Shown piece after piece: positions 1-7,864 of a stretch of DNA of 64,000 nt (position 1 is its first letter; every line of letters begins with the position of its first letter). The stretch is from positions 29,058 to 93,057 of the IMG/VR virus record IMGVR_UViG_3300044527_000952, one strand, 5' to 3'. The position numbers and the translations under genes are program-made. Source of the DNA: a virus. A model generated the notes under the pieces. The model was not told the origin of the DNA and searched no databases. It saw only the letters and a program-made list of their open reading frames with translations.

Positions 1-1
1 T

Positions 2-724
2 GATGATGATGATGGAGATATGGATAAAACAGGTCGCAGTAAGAATGGACCTAAGAAAATGACTGATGCTGAGCGTGAGGAATTGCGTCAGGAAATTAAA
101 CAAAATATCATCAATGCCGCACGTAGTAGCGAAGCAGGTTCAATTCCTAGAGGTGTTGAGCGCATGATTAAGGACATTACAGATCCTAAAATGCCTTGGA
201 GAGAATTGCTTCAAACCAATATAGTTTCTACTATGCGTGATGATTACACTTTCCTACGTCCAAGCAAGCGTGGTTGGCACCTTGATGCTATCTTACCCTC
301 TATGAACTTTAGCGAAGAAATTGATATTTGTGTAGGGATTGATATGAGTGGTAGTATCAGTGATGCACAAGGTAAGGATTTCCTTAGTGAAATTCAAGGT
401 ATCATGGATATGTTCAGCCATTACAAAATTCATGTGTTTTCATTCGATACTAAATGCTATAACTTGCAAGAGTTTAATTCTGATAATATGGATAGCATTA
501 CTGAGTATGAGTTAAAAGGTGGTGGTGGAACAGACTTTGATGCAATCTTTAACTTCCTAAAAGATGAAGCTATCGAGCCTAAACGATTGGTAGTGTTTAC
601 TGATGGTTATCCTTGTGGTTCATGGGGGGATGCAAATTATTGCGATACAACGTGGATCATTCATGGTGATAAAAACCCTAACCCACCATTTGGTACATGG
701 GCACTTTATGATGATGGTAAGTAA
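2..724 (+). CDS. VWA-like (DUF2201-type) protein, 5' end outside window
   Basis: The frame is open to the left edge: a run of GAT codons (Asp) precedes the ATG at 20, so that ATG is probably internal. Counting from it, a MIDAS-type motif DMSGSIS lies near residue 108 and a TDG motif (FTDGYPCG) near residue 193, with GGGGTDF between. This is the metal-ion-dependent von Willebrand A-like fold. In DUF2201 proteins it follows an N-terminal metallopeptidase-like domain, which here would lie upstream of the window. The bacterial relatives often pair with a MoxR-type AAA ATPase, so a chaperone-like role is possible but unproven. The next gene starts inside the stop codon (TAATG). Confidence 0.72.
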   Translation, partial: DDDDGDMDKTGRSKNGPKKMTDAEREELRQEIKQNIINAARSSEAGSIPRGVERMIKDITDPKMPWRELLQTNIVSTMRDDYTFLRPSKRGWHLDAILPSMNFSEEIDICVGIDMSGSISDAQGKDFLSEIQGIMDMFSHYKIHVFSFDTKCYNLQEFNSDNMDSITEYELKGGGGTDFDAIFNFLKDEAIEPKRLVVFTDGYPCGSWGDANYCDTTWIIHGDKNPNPPFGTWALYDDGK

Positions 725-981
725 TGGATGTATTTTGGTCTAATACTTTCAGTGCCAACAAGATAGGATCATACAATTCTTTCCTTACTCAAGATGGTGA
801 GGAAAGAATTTTTAAATCGGTTCAAAATGGTGCAACTACACAAGATTGGGCATTTACTAAAAATTGCACAGGTCTAAATTTAGAAGATTATTTAAATTGT
901 AGAGAGTTGGCTAAAACTGATGAACGTATAGCCCACTTATTAGAAGAACTTGAAACTGTTTATTTTTTAATTAAAAAATGA
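724..981 (+). CDS. hypothetical protein, 85 aa
   Basis: Not recognised. Its ATG shares one base with the stop of the VWA gene (TAATG) and its own stop overlaps the next start (ATGA), so the three genes are translationally coupled. The product is soluble, with a Leu/Glu-rich C-terminal helix. Confidence 0.6.
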   Translation: MDVFWSNTFSANKIGSYNSFLTQDGEERIFKSVQNGATTQDWAFTKNCTGLNLEDYLNCRELAKTDERIAHLLEELETVYFLIKK

Positions 982-1313
982 GTAATTTTAATTATATTGC
1001 AAGTTGGGATGAATTTGGTTTGGAAGCATTGTTTAACGTGACAAAAATGGATGAAAACAATGTTTGGAAAATCTTAAAAGATGAAAAAGCACAACCAGAA
1101 ACTGTTCCATTGCGTCAATTAATTTTACGAGCACAATTTAACCCACAACGTGCATATGAAATATATGCATTTGTTTCTCCTTTAACTGAAGAAGATATTA
1201 GGTTATGTTTTGAGCATACACCACAAGTTATTGTTGAACAAATTAGGCAAGTTGGACATAAATTTTTTTCTAATCATGACCCACACATTAAAAGTAAAAT
1301 AAAAATCACATAA
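978..1313 (+). CDS. hypothetical protein, 111 aa
   Basis: Not recognised. It starts in an ATGA overlap with the preceding gene. The N-terminus is Trp/Phe-rich (ASWDEFGLEALFN) and the rest is predicted mostly helical with a basic C-terminus. Third member of a VWA-led mini-operon. Confidence 0.6.
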   Translation: MSNFNYIASWDEFGLEALFNVTKMDENNVWKILKDEKAQPETVPLRQLILRAQFNPQRAYEIYAFVSPLTEEDIRLCFEHTPQVIVEQIRQVGHKFFSNHDPHIKSKIKIT

Positions 1314-1323
1314 TGCTATGCCC

Positions 1324-1330
1324 CTAAATA
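1324..1330 (+). promoter_or_regulatory. candidate late promoter (CTAAATA)
   Basis: CTAAATA matches the T4-like late -10 element; the gene starts 30 nt downstream after AGGAG. Same motif class as the sites before the terminase and tail-fibre genes. Confidence 0.45.
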
Positions 1331-1360
1331 TTTGTGGTACTAGATATTAGGAGAATACCA

Positions 1361-2056
1361 ATGGCAAGATTTCTTAAACATATTGGGATGCATGGTGATC
1401 GTAAGGTAGCAGTGGTGTTTAGACAGCTTCCTGGTGAGGAGCATATGGCACTTGTTGTTTACACCCAATTGTTAAATCAAAATATTCATGACCCACTTAT
1501 TGCAAGTATTGAAAGCGATATTGGTCAAGCAAGTAAAGAGTTAGCTGACGCACTTAACCGTACACATACACGTGATGGTAAGATTATCCTTCAAGTATTG
1601 CACAATGAAGGTATGCTTAAAAAAGTTAACACAGAGTCAATTATAATGACTCCTGCTCCTAAGCAACATATACGTTTAAACGAACTAAACAAGCTATTAA
1701 ACGAAATGGAGCAAGGCGAGGCAGCAGTACGCAGACTTGCTGAAATTGATGCTAGCAAGGGGCTACAGGACCCTGCAGACATTGCTAAGCGTATGCGTGG
1801 TGAACAACCTGCAGCAGATCGAATGTTTGGGTCACAGGATACATTAGGTGATAATGAATTAGCTAATAATTTGCGCCAACAAGCAGCTAGAATGAGCGCA
1901 GAGGCTAAGGGATTACTTGCAGAGGCAGATCGTTTAATAAAAGAAGCAGCACAAATGGAAGGCAGTGTAGTTGAAAAAGCACCTGTACCTAAGAAAGCAG
2001 CAGCAAAAAAGGCAGCACCAAAACGAACAACTAAGGCAAAAGCAGTAGCAGCATAA
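1361..2056 (+). CDS. conserved phage protein with lysine/alanine-rich histone-like tail
   Basis: ATG 1361 is chosen because AGGAG lies 7 nt before it; an upstream in-frame extension has no such signal. The product is 231 aa. Residues 1 to about 110 form a conserved block (FLKHIGMHGDRKVAVVFRQL near the start) that I recall from T4-like cyanophage proteins of unknown role. It is followed by a helical segment, and the last 25 residues are Lys/Ala/Pro-rich, resembling histone H1 tails. DNA binding or an interaction with the virion DNA is inference. It sits behind a late-type promoter. Confidence 0.7.
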   Translation: MARFLKHIGMHGDRKVAVVFRQLPGEEHMALVVYTQLLNQNIHDPLIASIESDIGQASKELADALNRTHTRDGKIILQVLHNEGMLKKVNTESIIMTPAPKQHIRLNELNKLLNEMEQGEAAVRRLAEIDASKGLQDPADIAKRMRGEQPAADRMFGSQDTLGDNELANNLRQQAARMSAEAKGLLAEADRLIKEAAQMEGSVVEKAPVPKKAAAKKAAPKRTTKAKAVAA

Positions 2057-2061
2057 TTATC

Positions 2062-2358
2062 ATGTCCCCTGAAATTTTCCAAAAATGGGAACAAATTGTT
2101 GATGATGTTGACAAGATTAAAATCCCTGTAGAGTTTATTAAAAAACTAGTAATTCGCTTGGAAGGTAGGAAACAACGTACGTTAAACATTCAATCACTTA
2201 TTAAATCAGGTCATGAACCCGATGAAGTTGAAGAAATTATTGCTGACAAACTTCGTGAGTTAGATGATGATATGGTAAGCATTGAATTTATTCTTGATAT
2301 AGAAAATATAGCAGAAACGGTACAGCCTACCACTGACAATTTACTTAAAAATCTATAA
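2062..2358 (+). CDS. hypothetical protein, 98 aa
   Basis: Not recognised. It begins 5 nt after the preceding stop and is charged and helical (KLVIRLEGRKQRTLNIQSLI, then an acidic DEVEEIIADKLREL stretch). Probably co-transcribed with the histone-tailed protein upstream. Confidence 0.6.
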   Translation: MSPEIFQKWEQIVDDVDKIKIPVEFIKKLVIRLEGRKQRTLNIQSLIKSGHEPDEVEEIIADKLRELDDDMVSIEFILDIENIAETVQPTTDNLLKNL

Positions 2359-2369
2359 ACTTAGATAAC

Positions 2370-2430
2370 TTCATGTTTGATTTTATAAAATGTATATGTA
2401 TAATACATGATTAAAAGGATCAAACATGAA
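2370..2430 (+). promoter_or_regulatory. 12-bp perfect inverted repeat around the thyX promoter and start codon
   Basis: TTCATGTTTGAT (2370-2381) is the exact reverse complement of ATCAAACATGAA (2419-2430). The left arm overlaps the -35 box and the right arm contains the thyX start codon and part of its ribosome-binding site. A second palindrome ATGTATAATACAT (2396-2408) covers the -10. RNA reading through from upstream could fold and hide the thyX start, whereas RNA from the local promoter would lack the left arm. Confidence 0.6.
2377..2404 (+). promoter_or_regulatory. sigma70-like promoter for thyX
   Basis: TTGATT, 16-bp spacer, TATAAT; start about 22 nt before the thyX ATG. Confidence 0.6.
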
Positions 2431-3109
2431 TGTAAAATTAGTATCTTATTCTCAACCAACAGAAGAATTTAAAAGTCTTGGTCTTGAAGATGCCCAAGAT
2501 TTAATTGCATATTGTGCAAGAGTTAGTAATCCATCTAACCAACTTAATACTGAAACTAGTGATAAACTAATACGTTATCTTATTAAGAACGCACATTGGT
2601 CACCATTAGAAATGGTCAGTGCATGTATGGAAATCACAACTACACGTGATATTGCAAGACAAATATTGCGTCATCGTTCTTTTTCATTCCAAGAATTTTC
2701 ACAACGTTATGCAGACCCAACTAAAGATTTAAATTTTGTTGTACGTGAGGCACGTTTGCAAGACACCAAAAATCGTCAAAATAGTATTGAATTAGAAAAT
2801 ACTGTTGAACATGGCATACTGCAAGAAGAATGGGCACTTAAACAACTTGAAGTTATTGTTTCAGCAAAAAATGCTTATACATGGGCAGTAAATAATGGTA
2901 TTGCTAAAGAACAAGCACGTGCAGTATTGCCCGAAGGATTGATGGAAAGCAGACTATACATGAGTGGGACCATTCGTTCATGGATACACTTCATCGAGCT
3001 ACGCAGTGGTAATGGCACACAAAAAGAGCATCAATTAATTGCAGAAGAATGCGCAAAGGTTATCGCAAATGTCTTTCCTATGGCAACCGAATTGGTCACC
3101 AATGATTAA
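2426..3109 (+). CDS. thyX: flavin-dependent thymidylate synthase ThyX
   Basis: ThyX makes dTMP from dUMP with FAD, NADPH and methylene-tetrahydrofolate. The diagnostic RHRxxSxxxxSxR motif is present as RHRSFSFQEFSQR around residues 81-93, and 227 aa is the usual length. The ATG follows AAGGAT and lies in a 12-bp inverted repeat. Phages use ThyX to supply thymidine for replication; dCMP deaminase at 53590 would feed the same route by making dUMP. No missing residue was noticed. Confidence 0.95.
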   Translation: MNVKLVSYSQPTEEFKSLGLEDAQDLIAYCARVSNPSNQLNTETSDKLIRYLIKNAHWSPLEMVSACMEITTTRDIARQILRHRSFSFQEFSQRYADPTKDLNFVVREARLQDTKNRQNSIELENTVEHGILQEEWALKQLEVIVSAKNAYTWAVNNGIAKEQARAVLPEGLMESRLYMSGTIRSWIHFIELRSGNGTQKEHQLIAEECAKVIANVFPMATELVTND

Positions 3110-3395
3110 AAACTTACTTGAACCTACTAATGGTAAAGTAGCGCACCTTATGCAAAATGTAACCTATGTTGAAGTTTGCAATTTTAGGATGGGTGATGTA
3201 GAAGATCCTGAATTATATGCATCAATACCATTGGGTGAATGGTTGACTACTGAAAAAGGTAAATGGGTCAAACAACATAGTAGTGATATGGTATACGCAA
3301 TAATGATTGATGTTGAATTTTATGGTTATCGTTGTGTTGTACGTGCAGCATTTGATGATAATGCATTAGATTTATATATATTAAAATGGAAATAG
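3102..3395 (+). CDS. small protein with ILKWK C-terminus (outlying LRW-family candidate)
   Basis: ATG 3102 overlaps the thyX stop by 8 nt. A longer reading frame from 3039 would overlap thyX much more and is unlikely. The 97-aa product is unrecognised, but it ends DDNALDLYILKWK, matching the C-terminal signature of the 54-61 kb paralogue array (acidic/D, A, then x-I-L-K-W). Membership is inferred from that tail only. Confidence 0.6.
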   Translation: MIKNLLEPTNGKVAHLMQNVTYVEVCNFRMGDVEDPELYASIPLGEWLTTEKGKWVKQHSSDMVYAIMIDVEFYGYRCVVRAAFDDNALDLYILKWK

Positions 3396-3396
3396 T

Positions 3397-4365
3397 ATGA
3401 TTTTTGTAACAGGTGGGTTGGGGTTTATTGGACATAATGTCGTACGACAATTAGAAAAGCGTAATCATGAAGTACGTATTATTGATAATTGCACTGATTA
3501 TGGTTTTATCCCAAAAGATGAATTATGCTATCTAGTTAAAGAACGTAAACAAGAACTCAAATCAATCGTACATAATTTCCATATTGCAGATAAACAATTG
3601 CATATGGTGTTCAATATGCTTAAACCACATACTGTCATACATCTTGCAGCTATGCCACGTTCAAAAATAGTTAATGCTAATCCTACATACGGTGCATATA
3701 CTCTAACAGAAGGATTATTAAATTTATTAGAATTATGTAAAAACCATAATGTTAAACGGTTTGTTTATGTCAGTAGCAGCATGGTATATGGCAATTGGAG
3801 CGGAACAATTGATGAATCTCACCCCACCAACCCAATCGATATATACGGTACGCTGAAATTAACAGGTGAAAAGTTAGTTAAATTATGGGCAAAACAACAT
3901 AATCGTGAATATACAATACTTCGACCAAGCGCAGTATACGGTCCATTAGACGTAGAAGATAGGGTATTAAGTAAGTTTGTTCTTAATGCCATGCGTGGAC
4001 AAGATCTTGTTGTACAAGGTGAACATGAAGTATTAGACTTTAGTTATGTTGAAGATGTAGCATGGGGTGTAACAAATGCTTCTATTTCTAAGAACGCAGT
4101 AAATAAAACTTATAATCTTACTAGAAATCAAACTGATTCAATCACGTTATATGATGCTGCCAAGTTAGCGGCACAGATAGTTGGTAAAGGAAATATAGTT
4201 ATTAATCCTAAAAACATTGACTATCCTAGTAGGGGTAAGTTAAATTCAGAATTAGCAAAAATAGACTTTGAGTATAATCCATATGTTGACCTTGAAATCG
4301 GTTTGGAATGCTATTACAAGTGGCTCGCAGACAGCACCTATTGGCAATCAAAAATTAGAAAATAG
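3397..4365 (+). CDS. NAD-dependent sugar epimerase/dehydratase (SDR family)
   Basis: Extended short-chain dehydrogenase. The N-terminal nucleotide-binding motif TGGLGFIG is at residues 5-12, the serine patch is VSSSMVYG near residue 128, and the catalytic YxxxK is YGTLK near residue 149. At 322 aa it matches UDP-glucose 4-epimerase-like enzymes that act on nucleotide sugars. It directly precedes, and overlaps, a DegT-type aminotransferase. The pair suggests synthesis of an amino sugar for surface or virion glycosylation (inference). The exact substrate cannot be read. Confidence 0.88.
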   Translation: MIFVTGGLGFIGHNVVRQLEKRNHEVRIIDNCTDYGFIPKDELCYLVKERKQELKSIVHNFHIADKQLHMVFNMLKPHTVIHLAAMPRSKIVNANPTYGAYTLTEGLLNLLELCKNHNVKRFVYVSSSMVYGNWSGTIDESHPTNPIDIYGTLKLTGEKLVKLWAKQHNREYTILRPSAVYGPLDVEDRVLSKFVLNAMRGQDLVVQGEHEVLDFSYVEDVAWGVTNASISKNAVNKTYNLTRNQTDSITLYDAAKLAAQIVGKGNIVINPKNIDYPSRGKLNSELAKIDFEYNPYVDLEIGLECYYKWLADSTYWQSKIRK

Positions 4366-5500
4366 TATTCCATTTATTCGTTTAGATCGTCAATACGAGT
4401 CTATTAAAGATGAATTGCTCAGTGTTACTGATGAAGTATTAAAAAGTGGTAAATTAGTCAATGGTAAGTACAAGTTTGATTTAGAAGAATATTTTTGTGA
4501 GTATTTACATTATAAACATGCATTTGCAGTGCATAGTGGAACACAAGCTTTAGAAATTATTGCTGAAGCTAATAAATTAGTAACATCATACAGAAAAAAA
4601 GAAAGTCATATCCTTTTACCTGATGTAAGCTATAAAGCTACATTACATGCTTTTATTCGTCATGGTTACAATGTTACCTTAGTTGATGTTGATGCTTATG
4701 GTATGATGAAGTGGGATGAAGTTACAAAAATTGTCGAACAAAATCCTGATATTATTTTTGATATTTGTATTGTAGGGTTATATGGTGCAAAACCATATTA
4801 CAATAATCATAAAGAAAATGATTTACGATTTAAAGCATTGAGCACAATTACTATACGTGGTGGTAAAGTATATGAAGATGGTGCGCAACATTGGTTAAGT
4901 GGTAAAAATGAAATGTCTACTGCTATGGCAATTAGTTTAGATCCTACAAAAAACTTAAATGCTAGTGGTAATGGTGGTGTTATTGTAACTAGTTATGCTG
5001 ATTTAGCAAATCATATTAGAGCAATTTGCAAAAATGGTTCAGAAAACAGTCTATTTTCTACACAAATAGGAACCAATAGTAAGTTAAGTGAAATTGATTG
5101 TGCACATGTTTTAGTACGTACTAAGCATATTGAAGCATGGCAACAACGCAGAAAAGATATTGCTGCCTATTATATGCGTGAATTCGCTAAACATGATATT
5201 GAAAACTTATGTGAATCAAAAGAAGAACGTATGTATGCATATCATAGCGTTAACAAGTTTGCGATTAGTGTAGAGAATCGTGATCGTTTGCAAGAATATC
5301 TACAGTTACATGGTATAGAGACTAAAATACATTACAAACAAAATTTATCAAGACATAGATTAGCTAAGAATAACTGTTCCTTTTTAGAGAATTCTTGGCA
5401 ATTTTGTGCGCATACATTATCTTTACCAATCTATCCTGAACTAACTGATGGTGAAGTTGAGCGAATAACACAGACAATTATCAAATTCATGCATAAATAA
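4268..5500 (+). CDS. DegT/DnrJ/EryC1/StrS-type PLP aminotransferase
   Basis: Sugar aminotransferase fold. HSGTQALE near residue 93 binds PLP phosphate, EDGAQHW near residue 204 is the Asp/Gln/His region, and DPTKNLNASGNGG near residue 228 holds the Schiff-base lysine. The start is unclear. The first ATG (4268) overlaps the epimerase by 98 nt and would add about 33 non-family residues. Homology begins at IPFIRLDRQYE, at an in-frame ATT (4367) just after the epimerase stop. A non-AUG start or a frameshifted fusion with the epimerase is possible. Function with the upstream epimerase: conversion of a keto-sugar nucleotide to an amino sugar. Confidence 0.85.
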   Translation: MSIIHMLTLKSVWNAITSGSQTAPIGNQKLENSIPFIRLDRQYESIKDELLSVTDEVLKSGKLVNGKYKFDLEEYFCEYLHYKHAFAVHSGTQALEIIAEANKLVTSYRKKESHILLPDVSYKATLHAFIRHGYNVTLVDVDAYGMMKWDEVTKIVEQNPDIIFDICIVGLYGAKPYYNNHKENDLRFKALSTITIRGGKVYEDGAQHWLSGKNEMSTAMAISLDPTKNLNASGNGGVIVTSYADLANHIRAICKNGSENSLFSTQIGTNSKLSEIDCAHVLVRTKHIEAWQQRRKDIAAYYMREFAKHDIENLCESKEERMYAYHSVNKFAISVENRDRLQEYLQLHGIETKIHYKQNLSRHRLAKNNCSFLENSWQFCAHTLSLPIYPELTDGEVERITQTIIKFMHK

Positions 5501-5504
5501 GTTT

Positions 5505-6011
5505 ATGTGGATATTATCTTTATTACCTGAATGGGCGATTCATGCAATATTTGCAGCAGGTGCAGTTGGAATAATTCTAGGTTTTGTACTAGGATTTATC
5601 CCATTCATAAACAAATACAAACTTCCTATACAAATTATAAGCATTTTAGTCTTTGCTTTTGGTGTATACCTTGAAGGTGGATATGCTAATGAAATGATTT
5701 GGCAGATGAAAGTCAAAGAAATGGAAGTAAAGATTAAAGAGGCTGAAGTCAAGGCTGCACAAAAGAATGTAGAAATCCAAGAAAAAGTAGTCACTCAAAC
5801 TCAAATTGTAAAAGAAAAAGGTCAGGATATTATTAAATATGTGGATAGATATAGAGACCGTGAAGTTCTCAAGACAGTAGAAGGACCTGAACGTGTTAAG
5901 ATTGAAGAGGTCATTAAGTTTGTAGAAAATTGTCCTATTCCACAAGATATAATTGATGCACATAATTCTGCTGCTAAAATGAACGAAGCAGCAAAAGGTG
6001 ATAAAAAATGA
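5505..6011 (+). CDS. inner-membrane coiled-coil protein, candidate i-spanin
   Basis: 168 aa. Two hydrophobic segments (about residues 10-32 and 42-55) are followed by a long charged coiled coil (KVKEMEVKIKEAEVKAAQKN and onward) and a periplasm-like tail. The next gene, overlapping by 4 nt, encodes a lipoprotein. An inner-membrane coiled coil next to an overlapping lipoprotein is the arrangement of two-component spanins, which fuse the membranes at lysis. The call rests on topology and order only; no lysozyme or holin was recognised nearby. Confidence 0.5.
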   Translation: MWILSLLPEWAIHAIFAAGAVGIILGFVLGFIPFINKYKLPIQIISILVFAFGVYLEGGYANEMIWQMKVKEMEVKIKEAEVKAAQKNVEIQEKVVTQTQIVKEKGQDIIKYVDRYRDREVLKTVEGPERVKIEEVIKFVENCPIPQDIIDAHNSAAKMNEAAKGDKK

Positions 6012-6316
6012 CAATCTCTAAAGATGTACGTTTTTTAATCATTGTGTGCTTTATTATGCTGTTAATGACATTGGGTGGTTGCTCATTATTCGAAAAGCAA
6101 CCTATTCCTGTCAAGCGTGAATTTCCTCAAGCTACCCCTGAATTAATGAAAAAATGTGAGCAACTTAAAACCATACAAGGTGACAAAGTTGCTATTACAG
6201 AAATGTTAAAAACTGTAGTAGAAAACTATACTTTATATTATCAGTGCTCAACTAAAGTAGAAGGTTGGCAAGAGTGGTATACTGAACAGAAAAAGATTTT
6301 TGATGAAGTAAAATGA
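6008..6316 (+). CDS. small lipoprotein, candidate o-spanin
   Basis: 102 aa with a hydrophobic signal and lipobox LGGC, lipidated Cys at residue 25. The mature part begins with a Pro-rich stretch and contains two more Cys. Its ATG lies in an ATGA overlap with the coiled-coil membrane protein, and the pair may form a spanin complex (inference). It is longer than Rz1-type proteins. Confidence 0.55.
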   Translation: MTISKDVRFLIIVCFIMLLMTLGGCSLFEKQPIPVKREFPQATPELMKKCEQLKTIQGDKVAITEMLKTVVENYTLYYQCSTKVEGWQEWYTEQKKIFDEVK

Positions 6317-6501
6317 AAGTCGCAGACATTGCAAAAGATTACAAGTTGTACATGGCTAAGGTCACTGTAAAGCAGCAAGGTTATAGTGGGCAGGTTGAAT
6401 TCACTGTAACTGCACAAAACTTAAACATGGCTAAAATCCTAATGAAAAGACAATATAATTTACAAGATCACCAAATTGGCTCAATTAGAGAAGTCAAGTA
6501 A
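6313..6501 (+). CDS. conserved small phage protein, 62 aa
   Basis: ATGA overlap with the lipoprotein gene. The sequence (YMAKVTVKQQGYSGQVEFTV, then ILMKRQYNLQDHQIGSIREV) resembles a small protein I remember from many phages; no function is known to me. Confidence 0.65.
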   Translation: MKVADIAKDYKLYMAKVTVKQQGYSGQVEFTVTAQNLNMAKILMKRQYNLQDHQIGSIREVK

Positions 6502-6510
6502 GGAATTATT

Positions 6511-6765
6511 ATGAAAAACATTGCATTAATTGGTTTCGTAGTTTTGTTAGCAGGATGCGCATCAACTAAAGATCAACTATACTATGATGCTGCTAAGGCT
6601 ATTAGCAAAGACAATACCATGAGTCAAACTGCTTGTTGGGCAGCTATTTCAGATATTGCCAAAGGTGGTGGTGAAGGTGCTAAAGTTGGTGCAATTAGTC
6701 TTGCTGACAAGTGTAAGAACGAAACCATGAAGATTGAACGTCCTAGAAATTGGATGGGACTATAA
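6511..6765 (+). CDS. small lipoprotein, 84 aa
   Basis: Signal peptide with lipobox LAGC, Cys at residue 16, preceded by AAGGAA at a good distance. The mature part is about 68 aa and contains two further Cys. Its stop overlaps the stop of the convergent minus-strand gene, leaving no room for a terminator. Confidence 0.7.
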   Translation: MKNIALIGFVVLLAGCASTKDQLYYDAAKAISKDNTMSQTACWAAISDIAKGGGEGAKVGAISLADKCKNETMKIERPRNWMGL

Positions 6766-7521
6766 TAGTTTAGCTATTTGTATAGCTAGTTCATCATTAC
6801 GTGGTGCATCAGGTAAATCGTTATTGTTTATATCACGATATCCAATGATTGGAAACTCTACGTTTTCATTTCTAATAAATCGTTGTATAAGTTCTTTTGG
6901 TGCAGCAATACCATCAGCATCCATTAATTGACCATTAGGCAATTCTAACACAGCATGATCAGCACGTTTGCCATATGGTGTGTCAGCAATTAGTACAACC
7001 ACTTTACCACCATATTTTTTCTGTAATGCTTGGGCAAAGACTACGCATCCACCATCAAACGGTCCGCTATCAGTTTGTTGTACTAATAATGTATATATTT
7101 TGTTCTTATTTTTAAATGGAAATTTACCTTCATGTATGATTTTTCTAGCTACTATACCATGACCAACAGGATATTCTTTATTAAACCTAATAGGTTGTAG
7201 CATTGGATAGAGGTATTTTGTTGTACCACTTTGTATATCAAACTTAGAACCACGTGGTACAAGGTGTTTACGCTCTAGTTTTCTGAATGTTTCTTCATCT
7301 ACAACAATAGGTTCGCCAACAATAACAGAACCTATAGCAACTGCCTTACCTGTACCTGTACGAACGATGCCAACACGTTTACCTATGTATGGGTTTAACG
7401 ATGGCCCACGCCTACTTTCATAATGTTTTTTACCATCTACAATAAGGTCAGCATAGTGTATGTCACCATCACTACGTATGTTTATGCCAATTGATGGTAT
7501 ATCAAACTCATGAAACTTCAT
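6760..7521 (-). CDS. ASCH-like domain protein with C-terminal cysteine-peptidase-like domain
   Basis: The start at 7521 (ATG overlapping the upstream minus gene) gives 253 aa. Residues about 5-110 look like an ASCH/PUA-like fold (HYADLIVDGKKHYESRR, then RVGIVRTGTGKAVAIGSVIV), known for RNA or nucleotide binding. The C-terminal half has GGCVVFAQAL followed by ADHAVLELPNGQLMDADG: Cys, His and Asp ordered as in papain-like or NlpC-like hydrolases. Both assignments are by eye. It is transcribed against its neighbours with one partner gene. Confidence 0.55.
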   Translation of the reverse strand: MKFHEFDIPSIGINIRSDGDIHYADLIVDGKKHYESRRGPSLNPYIGKRVGIVRTGTGKAVAIGSVIVGEPIVVDEETFRKLERKHLVPRGSKFDIQSGTTKYLYPMLQPIRFNKEYPVGHGIVARKIIHEGKFPFKNKNKIYTLLVQQTDSGPFDGGCVVFAQALQKKYGGKVVVLIADTPYGKRADHAVLELPNGQLMDADGIAAPKELIQRFIRNENVEFPIIGYRDINNNDLPDAPRNDELAIQIAKLL

Positions 7522-7738
7522 TTTTAATTTGTTCTCGTTTTGCAATATACTCTTGATATAGTTCTATTTCTTTCATATTGATTAGGTATGACTTGCCACC
7601 TGTCATATGGTTTTTCAACATACCTTCACTTAGCCATTGTAATCTTTGTTTAAATTCTTCCAAATTAGAACATTTCATATATTCATATGAATTCATGAGT
7701 TCTTTTCTTAGCGCATTTAATTTTTGTTGTTTAGTCAT
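7508..7738 (-). CDS. hypothetical protein, 76 aa
   Basis: Helical, Lys/Glu-rich, unrecognised. First gene of the two-gene minus-strand unit; its end overlaps the start of the ASCH-like gene by 14 nt. Confidence 0.6.
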   Translation of the reverse strand: MTKQQKLNALRKELMNSYEYMKCSNLEEFKQRLQWLSEGMLKNHMTGGKSYLINMKEIELYQEYIAKREQIKNEVS

Positions 7739-7746
7739 GATCTACC

Positions 7747-7775
7747 GTTATATGTCCATAATTCCATCGACTCAA
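7747..7775 (-). promoter_or_regulatory. candidate promoter for the minus-strand pair
   Basis: On the minus strand: TTGAGT (7775-7770), 17-bp spacer, TATAAC (7752-7747), ending 9 nt before the gene start. The short leader makes this tentative. Confidence 0.4.
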
Positions 7776-7852
7776 ATTGTAATATTGAGTGGTTTCTTCT
7801 CTTGATTCAGTAATAAATTCAGTAGCTCTCATTTATATATTTATGAGCAACG

Positions 7853-7859
7853 CTAAATA
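7853..7859 (+). promoter_or_regulatory. late promoter CTAAATA, 5 nt before ATG
   Basis: CTAAATA followed by TTATA and then the ATG of the metallopeptidase. With normal late-promoter geometry the transcript would start at or next to the ATG, so the mRNA is probably leaderless. Confidence 0.55.
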
Positions 7860-7864
7860 TTATA

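Noticed and set aside
1591-2094. Long minus-strand ORF opposite the histone-tailed protein
   Set aside because: Shadow of the real plus-strand gene: Ser/Ala/Leu composition is that of complementary Lys/Ala codons, and there is no ribosome-binding site.
4268-4366. Extra N-terminal 33 residues of the aminotransferase
   Set aside because: They are out-of-frame epimerase codons and do not resemble the DegT N-terminus, so they are probably not translated as such.
5646-6014. 122-codon minus-strand ORF, Phe/Ile-rich
   Set aside because: Lies entirely opposite the coiled-coil spanin candidate and consists of complementary codons of Lys/Glu repeats.
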